Shown: one piece after another, positions 32,740 through 43,332 of the stretch | How the letters are laid out: each line of letters opens with the position of its first letter | How positions within the stretch are numbered: position 1 is the stretch's first letter | DNA from: Dietzia cinnamea NBRC 102147 | GTDB lineage: Bacteria > Actinomycetota > Actinomycetes > Mycobacteriales > Mycobacteriaceae | DNA: 64,000 nt | Reading direction: 5' to 3' | Assembly (NCBI RefSeq): GCF_001571065.1 | Contig: NZ_BCSW01000004.1 | Coordinates: 62,001-126,000 of the forward strand | Made by a program: the position numbers and the translations under genes | The notes under the pieces: generated by a model | Seen by the model: only the letters and a program-made list of their open reading frames with translations | Database searches by the model: none | What the model was told of the DNA's origin: nothing

Positions 32740-34002
32740 GTGATCGATCTCAAGCTGCTCCGCGAGAACCCCGACCTCGTCCGCGACTCCCAGCGCACCC
32801 GTGGCGAGGATCCGTCGCTGGTCGACCAGCTGCTGGCCGCCGACGAGGCCCGCCGCTCCTCCATCGCGGCCGCGGACTCCGCCCGCGCCGAGCAGAAGGC
32901 CCACGGCAAGAAGGTCGGTAAGGCCTCGCCCGAGGAGCGCCCGGCGCTGCTCGAGGCCGCGGGCGCCCTCAAGCAGGCGGTCAAGGACGCCGAGGAGGCC
33001 GAGAAGGCCGCGGCGGCCGAGGTCGACCGGCTCCAGCGTCTGCTGTCGAACGTCGTCGAGGAGGGCACGCCCGCCGGCGGCGAGGACGACTTCGTGGAGA
33101 TCGAGCGGATCGGCGAGATCCCCACCTTCGACTTCGAGCCCAAGGACCACCTCGAGCTGGGCGAGAGCCTCGGGCTGCTCGACATGGAGCGGGGCGCGAA
33201 GGTCTCCGGCGCCCGCTTCTACTTCCTCACCGGCTACGGCGCCCTGCTCCAGCTGGGCATGCTGCAGCTCGCCGCGCAGAAGGCCACCGCCAACGGCTTC
33301 ACCATGATGATCCCGCCCGTGCTCGTGCGGCCCGAGATCATGCAGGGCACCGGGTTCCTCGGCCAGCACGCCGACGAGGTCTACCGGCTCGAGGACGACG
33401 ACCTCTACCTGGTCGGCACCTCCGAGGTCGCGTTGGCCGGCTACCACCAGGGCGAGATCCTCGACCTCTCCGCCGGTCCCAAGCGCTACTGCGGCTGGTC
33501 CTCGTGCTTCCGCCGCGAGGCCGGCAGCCACGGCAAGGACACCCGCGGCATCATCCGCGTCCACCAGTTCGACAAGGTCGAGATGTTCTCCTGGTGCAAG
33601 CCCGAGGAGGCGCACGAGGAGCACAAGCGCCTGCTGGGCTTCGAGAAGGAGATGCTCGAGGCCATGGGCCTGCCGTTCCGCGTCATCGACATCGCCGGCG
33701 GCGACCTCGGCTCCTCGGCCGCGCGTAAGTACGACTGCGAGGCGTGGGTGCCCACGCAGGGGACCTACCGGGAGCTCACGTCGACGTCCAACTGCACGAC
33801 GTTCCAGGCCCGCCGGCTCGGGGTGCGCTACCGCGACGACGAGGGCCGGACGCAGACCGCCGCCACCCTCAACGGCACGCTGGCCACCACGCGGTGGCTC
33901 GTGGCGATCCTCGAGAACCACCAGCAGGCCGACGGGTCGGTCGTCGTGCCCGAGGCGCTGCGGCCGTTTGTCGGAAAGGACGTGCTCGAGCCGATCCGCT
34001 GA
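32740..34002 (+). CDS. serS: serine--tRNA ligase
   Basis: The 420-residue class II synthetase charges tRNA-Ser. The N-terminal coiled-coil tRNA-binding arm spans about residues 30-100. Motif 1 is around [14 protein letters not shown], motif 2 is [15 protein letters not shown] and motif 3 is [16 protein letters not shown]. Residues that hold serine ([25 protein letters not shown]) are present. GTG start, [15 protein letters not shown], is the family N-terminus. An ATG four bases upstream is out of frame. Confidence 0.97.
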   Translation: MIDLKLLRENPDLVRDSQRTRGEDPSLVDQLLAADEARRSSIAAADSARAEQKAHGKKVGKASPEERPALLEAAGALKQAVKDAEEAEKAAAAEVDRLQRLLSNVVEEGTPAGGEDDFVEIERIGEIPTFDFEPKDHLELGESLGLLDMERGAKVSGARFYFLTGYGALLQLGMLQLAAQKATANGFTMMIPPVLVRPEIMQGTGFLGQHADEVYRLEDDDLYLVGTSEVALAGYHQGEILDLSAGPKRYCGWSSCFRREAGSHGKDTRGIIRVHQFDKVEMFSWCKPEEAHEEHKRLLGFEKEMLEAMGLPFRVIDIAGGDLGSSAARKYDCEAWVPTQGTYRELTSTSNCTTFQARRLGVRYRDDEGRTQTAATLNGTLATTRWLVAILENHQQADGSVVVPEALRPFVGKDVLEPIR

Positions 34003-34042
34003 GGGATCGCCGACCTCGTCGTCGTCGTCGTTGTCCGGACCG

Positions 34043-34561
34043 TCACGGGCGGAACAGCATCATCACACCGCTCGCGCTGGCGCACGTGCGGCCGTCGGTG
34101 TCAGTGACCCGCACCCGGACCACGCACGTCGACCGGCCGGCGTGCTCGACCTCCGCGCGGATCGTGGCCGGGGTCTTCTCCAGGCGCAGCGCCCGGATGT
34201 AGCGGACGGTGAGGTCCAGCGTGCTGTACCCGGTGCCAGGCTCGACGACGGTCGCGGTGGCGTAGCCGAGCGCCGAGTCCACCCAGCCGGAGACGATCCC
34301 GCCGTGGACCGTGCCGCCGTTGTTCAGCGCCCACTCCGCGGGCTCGGCCGTCATGGTCACCGCGCCCTCCTCGGCGGCGGTCAGCCGGACCCCGAGCGAG
34401 TAGGCGCCGGGGGAGAGGTGGCGCTCCCCGGCGATGATCGCCCGCAGAGCGTCGAGACCGGCGTGCGGCGAGCGATCCGCGGCGTCCGGGAGCGGGGGCC
34501 AGGAGTAGTGACGGCTGCGCGTCACGGGATCGACCGAATCGAAGGGGGCGTCGTGGTCCAC
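34043..34561 (-). CDS. PaaI-type hotdog thioesterase
   Basis: The 172-residue protein has an N-terminal tail and a single hotdog domain. The key strand-helix NNGGTVHGGIVSGWVDSALG carries the HGG motif and catalytic Asp; STLDLTVRYIRAL and RSTCVVRVRVTD complete the sheet. Such enzymes hydrolyse acyl- or phenylacetyl-CoA. The substrate is unknown. GTG 34561 fits the family length; GTG near 34528 is an alternative. It converges with serS and diverges from plsC. Confidence 0.85.
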   Translation of the reverse strand: MDHDAPFDSVDPVTRSRHYSWPPLPDAADRSPHAGLDALRAIIAGERHLSPGAYSLGVRLTAAEEGAVTMTAEPAEWALNNGGTVHGGIVSGWVDSALGYATATVVEPGTGYSTLDLTVRYIRALRLEKTPATIRAEVEHAGRSTCVVRVRVTDTDGRTCASASGVMMLFRP

Positions 34562-34608
34562 CCCGCCGAACCTACCGGCGGTCGCGGACACCCTCCGCCG
34601 CGGGCCGC

Positions 34609-34614
34609 TACCCT
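34609..34614 (+). promoter_or_regulatory. -10 box TACCCT, leaderless start of the acyltransferase
   Basis: TACCCT ends seven bases before the GTG at 34622. Confidence 0.55.
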
Positions 34615-34621
34615 GGGGCCC

Positions 34622-35449
34622 GTGGAGCTGCTCTATACAGGGATCATCGGGGTCGCCCGGACGATGTTCAAGGTCCAGGGACTGGACATCACCGTGCGCG
34701 GGGAACACCACTTCCCGGCGGTCGGCGGGGCGGTCGTGGTGATCAACCACACCGGGTACTTCGACTTCGTCTACGCCGGCCTGCCCGCCCGTGTGCACAA
34801 GCGGTTCATCCGCTACATGGCCAAGCACGAGGTGTTCGAGCACCCCGTGGCCGGGCCGATCATGCGCGAGCTCAAGCACATCCCCGTGGACCGCACTGCC
34901 GGCAAGGCGTCGTTCGACGAGGCCGTCGAGCGCCTCAGGGCCGGTGAGCTGGTGGGCGTCTTCCCCGAGGCGACCATCAGCCGCAGCTTCGAGATCAAGG
35001 GCTTCAAGTCCGGTGCGGTGCGGATGGCGCTCGCGGCGGACGTCCCGATCATCACCGTCACGGTGTGGGGGTCCCAGCGCGTGTGGACCAAGGGGCTGCC
35101 CAAGAAGCTCCTGCGTCCCAAGATGCCGATCATGATGCAGGTCGGCGCGCCGATGCAGGCGTACGAACCGATCGACGAGTGCACCCGGGAGGTCCGCTCG
35201 CGGATGCAGGCCGATCTCGAGCGGCTCCAGGACGAGTACGCGGAGCGCTACGGGCCGTACCCGGCCGGCGCCAACTGGGTGCCGGCCCGCCTCGGAGGGT
35301 CGGCACCCACGCTCGAGCAGGCGACGGCCCTGGACGAGGCCGAGCACGCGGAGCGTCTGCGTCGTCGCGCCGAGAACGCGGCCGCCGAGGGCACGTCGGT
35401 GGCCGATGTCGACACCCCGAAGGGGCCGGCGGGCCCGGACGCTCCGTGA
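34622..35449 (+). CDS. plsC: 1-acylglycerol-3-phosphate acyltransferase
   Basis: The 275-residue membrane-associated enzyme moves an acyl chain to lysophosphatidic acid or a related acceptor. Catalytic NHTGYFD (HX4D), the FEHPVAGPIMRELKHIPVDR segment, VGVFPEAT and a final VPIITVTVWGSQ are the four acyltransferase motifs. A charged C-terminal helix (QADLERLQDEYAERYG) and an Ala/Glu-rich tail follow. The gene sits where M. tuberculosis has several PlsC-like genes (Rv3814c-Rv3816c). Its stop overlaps the HAD gene start by four bases. Confidence 0.92.
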   Translation: MELLYTGIIGVARTMFKVQGLDITVRGEHHFPAVGGAVVVINHTGYFDFVYAGLPARVHKRFIRYMAKHEVFEHPVAGPIMRELKHIPVDRTAGKASFDEAVERLRAGELVGVFPEATISRSFEIKGFKSGAVRMALAADVPIITVTVWGSQRVWTKGLPKKLLRPKMPIMMQVGAPMQAYEPIDECTREVRSRMQADLERLQDEYAERYGPYPAGANWVPARLGGSAPTLEQATALDEAEHAERLRRRAENAAAEGTSVADVDTPKGPAGPDAP

Positions 35450-36279
35450 GCCGGGCGAGGCCGATCCTCGTCGCCACGGACGTCGACGGGACACTGATCG
35501 GCTCGGACGACCTCGTGCCCGCCGCCAACCTGGCGGTCGTGGAGGATCTCGTCGCCGATGGTGCGACCTTCGTCCTGGCCACTGGTCGACCTCCGCGCTG
35601 GCTTGCGCAGGTGGTCGACCAGTTGCCCGTCGCGCCCCTGGCGGTGTGCGCGAACGGCGCCGTTATCATGGACTCCGGCAGCGGCGAGTTCCTCGAGACC
35701 AGCCTGCTCGACCCCGACACGCTCGCGGCGATCGACGAGGTCTTGCGGGAGCGGCTGCCGGGCAGCGGGATCGCCGCCGAGCGGCTCGGGGCCGACGCCG
35801 CCGATGCCGACTTCGTGGCCAGCCCGGACTACGAGCACGCCTGGATCCACCCCGAGCATCTCGAGGTGGGGCACGCCGAGGTCCTCTCCGAGCCCGTGCT
35901 GAAGTTGCTCGCGCGTGTGCCGGGCATGCCCAGCGCCGACATGCTGGCCGCCCTGCGCGGCGAAGTCGATCACCTGGCCGACGTCACGTACTCCACGACC
36001 AACGGGCTGATCGAGTTCGCCGCCCGCGGGGTGACCAAGGCGAGCGGGTTGGCGCGGATCGCGGCGTCCACGGCGGCCGCGACCGCCACCCCGTCGGCGG
36101 AGGTGCCCGTGACGGTCGCGTTCGGCGACATGCCCAACGACCTGGAGATGCTGCGCTGGGCCGATCACGGCGTGGCGATGGGCAACGCCATCCCCGCGGT
36201 CCACGCCGCCGCCGACGAGGTCACGCTGACCAACGACCAGGCCGGCTTCGCGCACGTCCTGCGGCGCTGGTGGGTCTGA
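35446..36279 (+). CDS. HAD-superfamily hydrolase, Cof type
   Basis: The 277-residue phosphatase has HAD motif I DVDGTLIGSDD, motif II in FVLATGRPP, a type IIB cap domain (about residues 85-190), motif III in FAARGVTKASGL (Lys) and motif IV GDMPNDLEML. Cof-like enzymes dephosphorylate sugar phosphates or pyridoxal phosphate; the substrate here is unknown. GTG coupled to plsC by GTGA. It matches Rv3813c in order, from memory. A large hairpin region follows. Confidence 0.88.
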   Translation: MSRARPILVATDVDGTLIGSDDLVPAANLAVVEDLVADGATFVLATGRPPRWLAQVVDQLPVAPLAVCANGAVIMDSGSGEFLETSLLDPDTLAAIDEVLRERLPGSGIAAERLGADAADADFVASPDYEHAWIHPEHLEVGHAEVLSEPVLKLLARVPGMPSADMLAALRGEVDHLADVTYSTTNGLIEFAARGVTKASGLARIAASTAAATATPSAEVPVTVAFGDMPNDLEMLRWADHGVAMGNAIPAVHAAADEVTLTNDQAGFAHVLRRWWV

Positions 36280-36311
36280 CCTGCCGGGGAGCCTGTGCTC
36301 CGAAATAGGTC

Positions 36312-36390
36312 GCGGACCGGTCCCCACCACTTCCCCGGTGTACCCCTCGCCCCGGTGGGGGAGGGGCACACCTGGTGGGAGCCGGTCCGC
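36312..36390. terminator. long imperfect hairpin between convergent HAD and amidase genes
   Basis: The left arm 36312-36348 pairs with the right arm 36361-36390: GCGGACCGG with CCGGTCCGC, CCCACCA with TGGTGGG, and GGTGTACCCCTC with GAGGGGCACACC, with a 7-base bulge on the left. It probably serves as terminator for the plus-strand genes. Confidence 0.6.
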
Positions 36391-36445
36391 AGGTCTGAGA
36401 TGGCCGTCGCGCCGAAAGCCCCGAGGCGCCGTGCCGGAGACCGCG

Positions 36446-36479
36446 CGGGTCACCCGCCGCGTGCGCGGCGGGTGACCCG
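36446..36479 (-). terminator. perfect hairpin terminator of the amidase gene
   Basis: CGGGTCACCCGCCGCG (36446-36461) and CGCGGCGGGTGACCCG (36464-36479) form a perfect 16-bp stem with a 2-base spacer, nine bases past the amidase stop. Confidence 0.8.
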
Positions 36480-36487
36480 GACGTCGG

Positions 36488-38611
36488 TCAGGGGTTGGGC
36501 TCGACGCTGAGCTGCTTGGTCTCCGGGTCGTAGACGAGCGTGCCGCCGACGAACCGCTGGGCGATCGTGCCGTCCTCGCGCTCGGCCTCCGCGGAGACCG
36601 GCAGCCCGAGCGGGCCGTGCTCGAAGCCCTGTGCCGCCCACGCGTCGCCGATCACGCCCCACACCGGGTGCGTGCCGGTCTCGGGGGACGAGTACAGCGC
36701 GCCGTTCTCGTGCTTGACCAGCGAGACGTTGCCGAATCGCTGCACGCCGGACAGCGCCTTGCCGAGCTGGGCGCCGAGCTGTTTGCCGAGTCCGCGGAAA
36801 TCGCCGCCGGCCAGGTTCTCCACCGATCCGAGGTCCACGCCGACGGCGTCGCCCACCGAGCCGGCGTCGACCGGCAGGTCCGCGAGGGTCTTGCCGCCGA
36901 GCAGGGCGCGGGTCAGGGCCGCGGGGTCGAGCCGGCCGCCGGTGAGCACGGTCCGCAGCGCGGAGACGACGGCGTCCTGGATGCCCGACTGGGTGATCGC
37001 GGGCAGGCCGGCACTTCCGGTGCCACCACCACCGCCGGTGCCACCACCACCGCCGGCGCCGCCACCGCCGCCGGCGCCGCCACCGCCGCCGCCGGTGCCC
37101 GGGTTGGACGGGGCCGGGGACGAGCCCCCGCCGCCGCTCTTGGCGTAGGAGGCGGCGATGTCGCGGATCTGGCCCATCTTGGCGTAGCCGGCCTCGCCCG
37201 GGCAGGTGGTGAGGCCGACGTCGCGGTGGGCGAAGATGTTGGGCAGTCGCACGGCGGTGCCGTACGAGTACTTGGTGTACGAGGTGCCCTCGGAGTAGTG
37301 GGTGTCCGAGCCCTTGGGGTCGACGCCCGCGACCGACAGACGCCAGCCGATGATCTCGCCGACCTTGCGGATCGTGGCGTCGGGCGGGGAGACGGTCGAG
37401 TAGTCGCCCATCATCGAGATGCCCCAGGTGTTGCCGTTGAAGCCGCCGGCGTGGGCGCCCTGGACGTTGCGGTCGAGTCCGCCGCGGCGGCCCTCGAAGG
37501 CCTGCCCGTACTTGTCGACCAGCACGTTGTAGCCCACGTCGCACCAGCCGAGCGTGCGGGCGTGGTACGTGTAGATGCCGCGCATGACGCCGGCCGAGCC
37601 CTCGCGGGTGTAGTTGTTGCTGCCGGCCGTGTGGTGGACGACCGCCGCGGCGAGCGTGGGGTCGTAGGAGGTGCCGCCGCAGCGGATCGACTCGTCGGCG
37701 CCCCAGCCGGCGCGGGTGATGATGGACGGCTGCCTGGCCGCGATGTCACCGTGCGCGCCCGTGCCGCCGGAGGCGGTGACGTCGGCGAACGCCTCGGGGT
37801 CGGGCGTCGGGGTGTCGTCGGGGGAGAGCAGGACGGCCTGCACCGAGTCGGGGTCGAGGTCGGTGGTCTCGGCGACGGGCTTGATGTCGGCGTAGCGGGT
37901 CGGCGCGGGCGGGGTGCCGTCCGACGCGGGCCGGGCCGGCGCGGAGGTCGGGCCCGCGGGGGTGGCCGGGGTCGGCGCCGACGACGGCGTGGGGGCCGGG
38001 TCGGCGGTGCGGGCGGCGGCCACGTCCTCATCGGTTGGGGCCTCGGCCTCGTCGGCGGACCGGGTGTCGGCCTTCGCGGGCTCGTCGGGGGTCGCCTCGG
38101 GCGCGTCGGCCAGGGAGGTGTCCTCGATATCGATGCCGGACAGCGAGATCTGGACCGCCGTGGTGTCGAGCCCCAGGTAGACGGGCTCGGTGCCGCCGGT
38201 GCCGGTCACGCTCTCGCCCTTGCCGTCGGTGGACTCGGCCTCGTACCAGGGGCCCCACGTGCCGTCGGGGTTCTTGGCGCGGACCTGCGCGACGGCGGCC
38301 GGGTTGTGGCCCTTCCACGTGACGCCGACCATCGAGAACGGCGTGTCGGACGTGACCTCGCGGACGGGGGAGCCGCCGGAGGCGACGTCGCTGTCCACGC
38401 CCGCGGCGGGCGGTGCCTCGGCCAGCGGGACCGCGGTCTCGCCGGTCGGCAGGCCGCCACCGGCGGTGGCGGTGATGTCGTCGCCGGACTGGACGACCTG
38501 GTCCGCCCCGTACACGGCGAGGGGCGTGACGACGGACGCCGCGACCGCCACCGCCAGGGCGAGGGTCCGGCGTCGACCGCTGACGTACAGGGGGCGGCGT
38601 CGTGTTCTCAA
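36488..38611 (-). CDS. N-acetylmuramoyl-L-alanine amidase, PGRP with LGFP repeat
   Basis: The exported 707-residue protein probably cleaves the stem peptide from muramic acid. After a basic start (RTRRRPLYVSGRRR) and a hydrophobic signal come an Ala/Pro/Asp-rich spacer, a PGRP/amidase domain (about residues 290-460) with zinc ligands in VVHHTAGSN, HAGGFNGNTWG and IFAHRDVGLTTCPG, a (G)n-TGG spacer, and a C-terminal LGFP-type repeat (GPLGLPVSAE). I chose TTG 38611, with GGAG before it, because the candidate promoter places the RNA start near 38718, downstream of the ATG at 38752; GTG 38698 is possible. LGFP repeats bind the mycolyl-arabinogalactan layer. The counterpart in M. tuberculosis is Rv3811. 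Confidence 0.88.
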   Translation of the reverse strand: MRTRRRPLYVSGRRRTLALAVAVAASVVTPLAVYGADQVVQSGDDITATAGGGLPTGETAVPLAEAPPAAGVDSDVASGGSPVREVTSDTPFSMVGVTWKGHNPAAVAQVRAKNPDGTWGPWYEAESTDGKGESVTGTGGTEPVYLGLDTTAVQISLSGIDIEDTSLADAPEATPDEPAKADTRSADEAEAPTDEDVAAARTADPAPTPSSAPTPATPAGPTSAPARPASDGTPPAPTRYADIKPVAETTDLDPDSVQAVLLSPDDTPTPDPEAFADVTASGGTGAHGDIAARQPSIITRAGWGADESIRCGGTSYDPTLAAAVVHHTAGSNNYTREGSAGVMRGIYTYHARTLGWCDVGYNVLVDKYGQAFEGRRGGLDRNVQGAHAGGFNGNTWGISMMGDYSTVSPPDATIRKVGEIIGWRLSVAGVDPKGSDTHYSEGTSYTKYSYGTAVRLPNIFAHRDVGLTTCPGEAGYAKMGQIRDIAASYAKSGGGGSSPAPSNPGTGGGGGGAGGGGGAGGGGGTGGGGGTGSAGLPAITQSGIQDAVVSALRTVLTGGRLDPAALTRALLGGKTLADLPVDAGSVGDAVGVDLGSVENLAGGDFRGLGKQLGAQLGKALSGVQRFGNVSLVKHENGALYSSPETGTHPVWGVIGDAWAAQGFEHGPLGLPVSAEAEREDGTIAQRFVGGTLVYDPETKQLSVEPNP

Positions 38612-40223
<1,612 letters not shown>

Positions 40224-40266
40224 TCCCCCCGCCCCACGCGCCACGCGCAACCGCGCGCCCGCGCGA

Positions 40267-40336
40267 AATCCGCTACTCCCCGGCGGGATCCGCTACTCCT
40301 ACCGGGGTAGCGGATCCGTCGTCGGGGTAGCGGATT
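40267..40336. repeat. nested palindromic element, family A, copy 1
   Basis: Outer arms AATCCGCTACTCCCCG (40267-40282) and CGGGGTAGCGGATT (40323-40336) enclose inner arms GGATCCGCTACTCC (40286-40299) and GGGGTAGCGGATCC (40304-40317). It supplies the last codons and the TAG stop of the minus-strand gene that ends at 40299. The same four-arm element lies inside aftB at 51090-51161. Confidence 0.85.
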
Positions 40337-41768
40337 CGGGCGCGGTGCCCGCGGGTGCGGTGCCTGAGGGTGCGGTGTCGGCGGGCGCGTCGGCGACGAG
40401 CTCGTGGACGGCGGCGTCCCGCTGCGCCGCGTGCACGATCGTCGGCTTGGCCTCGCCGAGGTGCTCCAGCACGGGCGTGACCGACGTCCAGAAGCGGCTC
40501 AGCGAGCTCAGGCCCTCGTTCTCGGCCCGTGCCTGTGCGCGTTCGGCCCGCGTGTCGTCAGCGCGCGTGGGGTGCAGCGCGGCGCGCTTGCCCTCGATCC
40601 GGTCGTCCTTGCGCTGCGAGATGACGTACCCCAGCGCGAACGCCACGCTCCGCGGCATCCGCCCGGACAGCAGCACGTGCGCCTCCGGGTAGTCGTCGAG
40701 CACCTGCTCCACCGCCCCGGACAGCTCCTCCACGAGCCGCGCGAACGCCCGCCGGTCCACCTGCCGGCCGCTCGCGCCCGGGTACCAGCGCCCGGCGGGC
40801 AGCGTCCACGGGCGGAGGATGGCGTCGGTGGCCGCGCTGGTGTCCGTGACCGCGCCGACGCCGTTCGCGGTGGTGGGCCCGGTTCCCTCGGCGCCGCTCG
40901 CGCCCTCGGTGGGACCCACGACGACGACGAGGTCCGCCGCCTCCCGAAGCGGATGACCCGCGTCCACCTCGGAGACCGGTCCGCCCCCTTCCAGCTGGAG
41001 CGAGAGCCAGACCCGCCGCACGGAGGTCCGGTCCGCCGGCGCCTCGACCGCCGACCCGGCGGGCAGGGTCACCATCGCCAGTTCCGCGCCGGCTTGGCTG
41101 CGGCGGGACCGCCACCGGCGCTCGGTCCACTCGTCGTCGCCGTCGTCGAAATACACGGTGCGCACGCCGGTGTCCCCGCCCGGGAGGCGCCGCTTCCGGG
41201 CCGCCACGGGTAGCTCGGCCAGGTGGGTGCGCTCGCGCAGGAGGATGTCGTAGCCGACCGCCAGCGCCGCCGGGAACGCGAGGTTGGGCGCCAGGAGGAA
41301 CCCGGTCGCGTCGTCGTCGTCGTTCATCGCCCGCTCGAGCTCGTCGGAGATGTGGTCGACCTCGCGGCGCAGATCCACCACGGCGTTCGCGGTGCCGAAC
41401 CAGCCCGTCGCCGACCGGAAACCGAGACTGCGGGCGTTGGCGACGTCCACGGCGGCACGCATCCGATCCGCGCTCTCGGCCGGCAGCAGGCGCAGGTAGT
41501 ACAGGGTGCCGTTTTGTGCCATGAGCCACGCGCGCAGAGCCATCGCCACCACCAGCACGAGCAGGGTGCCGAAGAACCAGCCCAGCCGGGACGGTGAGGT
41601 GCAGGTGTCGGACCACAGGTCGGACACCGTGGAGATCGTGCACGACGCGTCGCGGGCGATGAGGTCCTCGGCGACAAGCCCGCCGAACGCGGTGGTCAAC
41701 GCGACCGTGATGGCGATGAGCGTCTCGAGGAGGAACACGCGCATGAGCGTATCTGTCGCCTCGGACAC
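40299..41768 (-). CDS. two-TM protein with SAVED-like sensor region
   Basis: The 489-residue protein has two membrane helices (9-30 and 63-83) with a short extracytoplasmic loop that carries Cys43 and Cys56, and a large cytoplasmic part. That part contains two similar units: GFLLAPNLAFPAALAVGYDI (156-175) and HVLLSGRMPRSVAFALGYVI (364-383), each followed by an Arg-rich turn (LLRERT; SQRKDD). The second, preceded by a helix AFARLVEELSGAVEQVLDDYPEA, looks like the second half of a SAVED domain, the cyclic-nucleotide sensor of CBASS effectors; 2TM-SAVED effectors are known. No cyclase or Cap protein is nearby. The last 12 residues are encoded by a repeat element. ATG 41744 is an alternative start. 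Confidence 0.5.
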   Translation of the reverse strand: MSEATDTLMRVFLLETLIAITVALTTAFGGLVAEDLIARDASCTISTVSDLWSDTCTSPSRLGWFFGTLLVLVVAMALRAWLMAQNGTLYYLRLLPAESADRMRAAVDVANARSLGFRSATGWFGTANAVVDLRREVDHISDELERAMNDDDDATGFLLAPNLAFPAALAVGYDILLRERTHLAELPVAARKRRLPGGDTGVRTVYFDDGDDEWTERRWRSRRSQAGAELAMVTLPAGSAVEAPADRTSVRRVWLSLQLEGGGPVSEVDAGHPLREAADLVVVVGPTEGASGAEGTGPTTANGVGAVTDTSAATDAILRPWTLPAGRWYPGASGRQVDRRAFARLVEELSGAVEQVLDDYPEAHVLLSGRMPRSVAFALGYVISQRKDDRIEGKRAALHPTRADDTRAERAQARAENEGLSSLSRFWTSVTPVLEHLGEAKPTIVHAAQRDAAVHELVADAPADTAPSGTAPAGTAPESATPTTDPLPR

Positions 41769-41805
41769 CTGCCGCGAAGTGGCGGCGCGACCTCCCGGGC
41801 GGGCC

Positions 41806-41811
41806 TAGGCT
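41806..41811 (+). promoter_or_regulatory. -10 box TAGGCT, leaderless start at 41818
   Basis: TAGGCT ends six bases before the ATG of the DUF5129-like gene. Confidence 0.5.
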
Positions 41812-41817
41812 TCTGGC

Positions 41818-43296
41818 ATGACCCGCACGATCGCCCGGCCCCTGCCCCGCACGGTGTCCGCTCCCGCCGTCGACCCCGCCCCGGGCCGGGCGGCGGTCCT
41901 GTGCGGCGTCGCGGCCGCGCTGTTGCTGGCGCTGTTCCTCCTGCCGTTCGCGCCGGCCCGCGCCCAGGCACCCGCGCCCGCCCAGGCACCCGCGCCCGCC
42001 GAGGTGGCCGTGGGCGTCACCGACCGGGCCGGCGTCCTGTCGTCCGGCGACCAGGACCTCTTGCGCACCGAGACCGCGCGGATCGCATTCCCGCCGCAGG
42101 TCACGCGTGTCGAATACCTGGTCTTCGACGACGACGGCGACAACCTCAACGACACCGTCGAGCGCTTCGCCCAGTCCGAGCGGCCCGACCTCGTCGCCGA
42201 GGACCGCGAAAAGTGGGCGCCGGGCACGCTCATCGTGGCCAACGACACCGAGGCGCGTGACGTGGGCATCTACTGCGGCGACGACGTCTGCGGCGCCCTC
42301 GACATCTTCGAGGGCCCGCACCTCGACGGCGCGCTGGAGGCGATGAAGGACCCGATGCGGCGGGAGAACCACGCGATGGGTCTGCTCGCGGGCGCGCAGG
42401 CCGCGAACGACCCGACAGTGACGGGCCCGGAGCCCGAGGAGGCGCCGGCCTGGCTTCCGTGGGCGCTGGGCGGTGCGGGCGTCGTGGGCGCGGGCGCGAT
42501 CGGTGCGGGCGTGGCGGCGAGCCGGAAGAAGAAGGCGACGACGGCGAGGGAGCGTTACGACCGGGTCTCCCGCGAATACGGGCGGGTCGCGCAGGAGCTC
42601 ACCGGGTTGGACGTCCGCGCCAACTCGCTCACCTCCCCACTGGCCGACGACGAGCTGCGGTCCCACTGGGCGGACGTCCGGGACCGGTTCCTCTCGCTGG
42701 ACACCGTGATGGGGCGGATCGGCGACCTGCGGCCCGACTCGACCGACGCCGAGTTCCGGGCCAAGGCCACCGACATCGAGCTCGCGCACACGACGGTCGA
42801 CCAGATGGAGACGGCGGAGAAGAACATCGACCAGCTGTTCCGCATGGAGCAGGGTGACGCCGACGTGCGCCGCCGCCAGCTCGGCGAACTGCACGAGGAC
42901 ATGACCGCCGCCGCGCTGGGGACAAAGGACGAGCGGTTGGCCGCGGAGGCCCGGGCGCTGGACGCCCGGGCGGACGAGCTGGCCCGCGACACGCAGGCAC
43001 CCGACTTTATGGACCGGTACGCGCGGCTGGTGGTGGACTACCGCCTCGTCGTGGAGGCGATCCGCGAGCGGGAGATGTCGGATGTGAAGACGGCCAAGGA
43101 TGCGGGGGACCGCCACGCGCCCCGGCTGTACGACCGCGACTGGCGCGCCGGCTACGGCTACAACGGCTTCGTCCCGTACTACGTCGTGTCGAGCTGGCAC
43201 GCCCACGACGTGCAGGCGGCGCAGTCGGCGAGCTCGACCAACACGAGCTACTCCAACGCATCGTTCTCGGGCGGCGGCGGGTCGAGCGGGTACTGA
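41818..43296 (+). CDS. DUF5129/TPM-like membrane protein
   Basis: The 492-residue protein has a signal or anchor (about residues 26-49, ending APARAQ), an APAPAQ spacer, an extracytoplasmic TPM-like domain (about 60-200: VTDRAGVLSSGDQDLLRTET; GTLIVANDTEARDVG) with two cysteines (IYCGDDVCG), a membrane helix (about 217-237), and a cytoplasmic helical part rich in Arg/Glu (240-410). It ends in a Ser/Gly tail (SFSGGGGSSGY) like other TPM proteins. The arrangement resembles corynebacterial DUF5129 proteins. The function is unknown; TPM domains are linked to membrane protein or photosystem repair in other organisms. Confidence 0.75.
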   Translation: MTRTIARPLPRTVSAPAVDPAPGRAAVLCGVAAALLLALFLLPFAPARAQAPAPAQAPAPAEVAVGVTDRAGVLSSGDQDLLRTETARIAFPPQVTRVEYLVFDDDGDNLNDTVERFAQSERPDLVAEDREKWAPGTLIVANDTEARDVGIYCGDDVCGALDIFEGPHLDGALEAMKDPMRRENHAMGLLAGAQAANDPTVTGPEPEEAPAWLPWALGGAGVVGAGAIGAGVAASRKKKATTARERYDRVSREYGRVAQELTGLDVRANSLTSPLADDELRSHWADVRDRFLSLDTVMGRIGDLRPDSTDAEFRAKATDIELAHTTVDQMETAEKNIDQLFRMEQGDADVRRRQLGELHEDMTAAALGTKDERLAAEARALDARADELARDTQAPDFMDRYARLVVDYRLVVEAIREREMSDVKTAKDAGDRHAPRLYDRDWRAGYGYNGFVPYYVVSSWHAHDVQAAQSASSTNTSYSNASFSGGGGSSGY

Positions 43297-43332
43297 CCCG
43301 CCGCCCCGCCGCCCCGCCGCCCCGCCGGGTCA
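43294..43332. terminator. symmetric hairpin spanning two convergent stop codons
   Basis: TGACCCG (43294-43300) and CGGGTCA (43326-43332) contain the stop codons of the genes on both strands and enclose a GCCCCGCC tandem tract. It is plausible as a bidirectional terminator. Confidence 0.4.
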
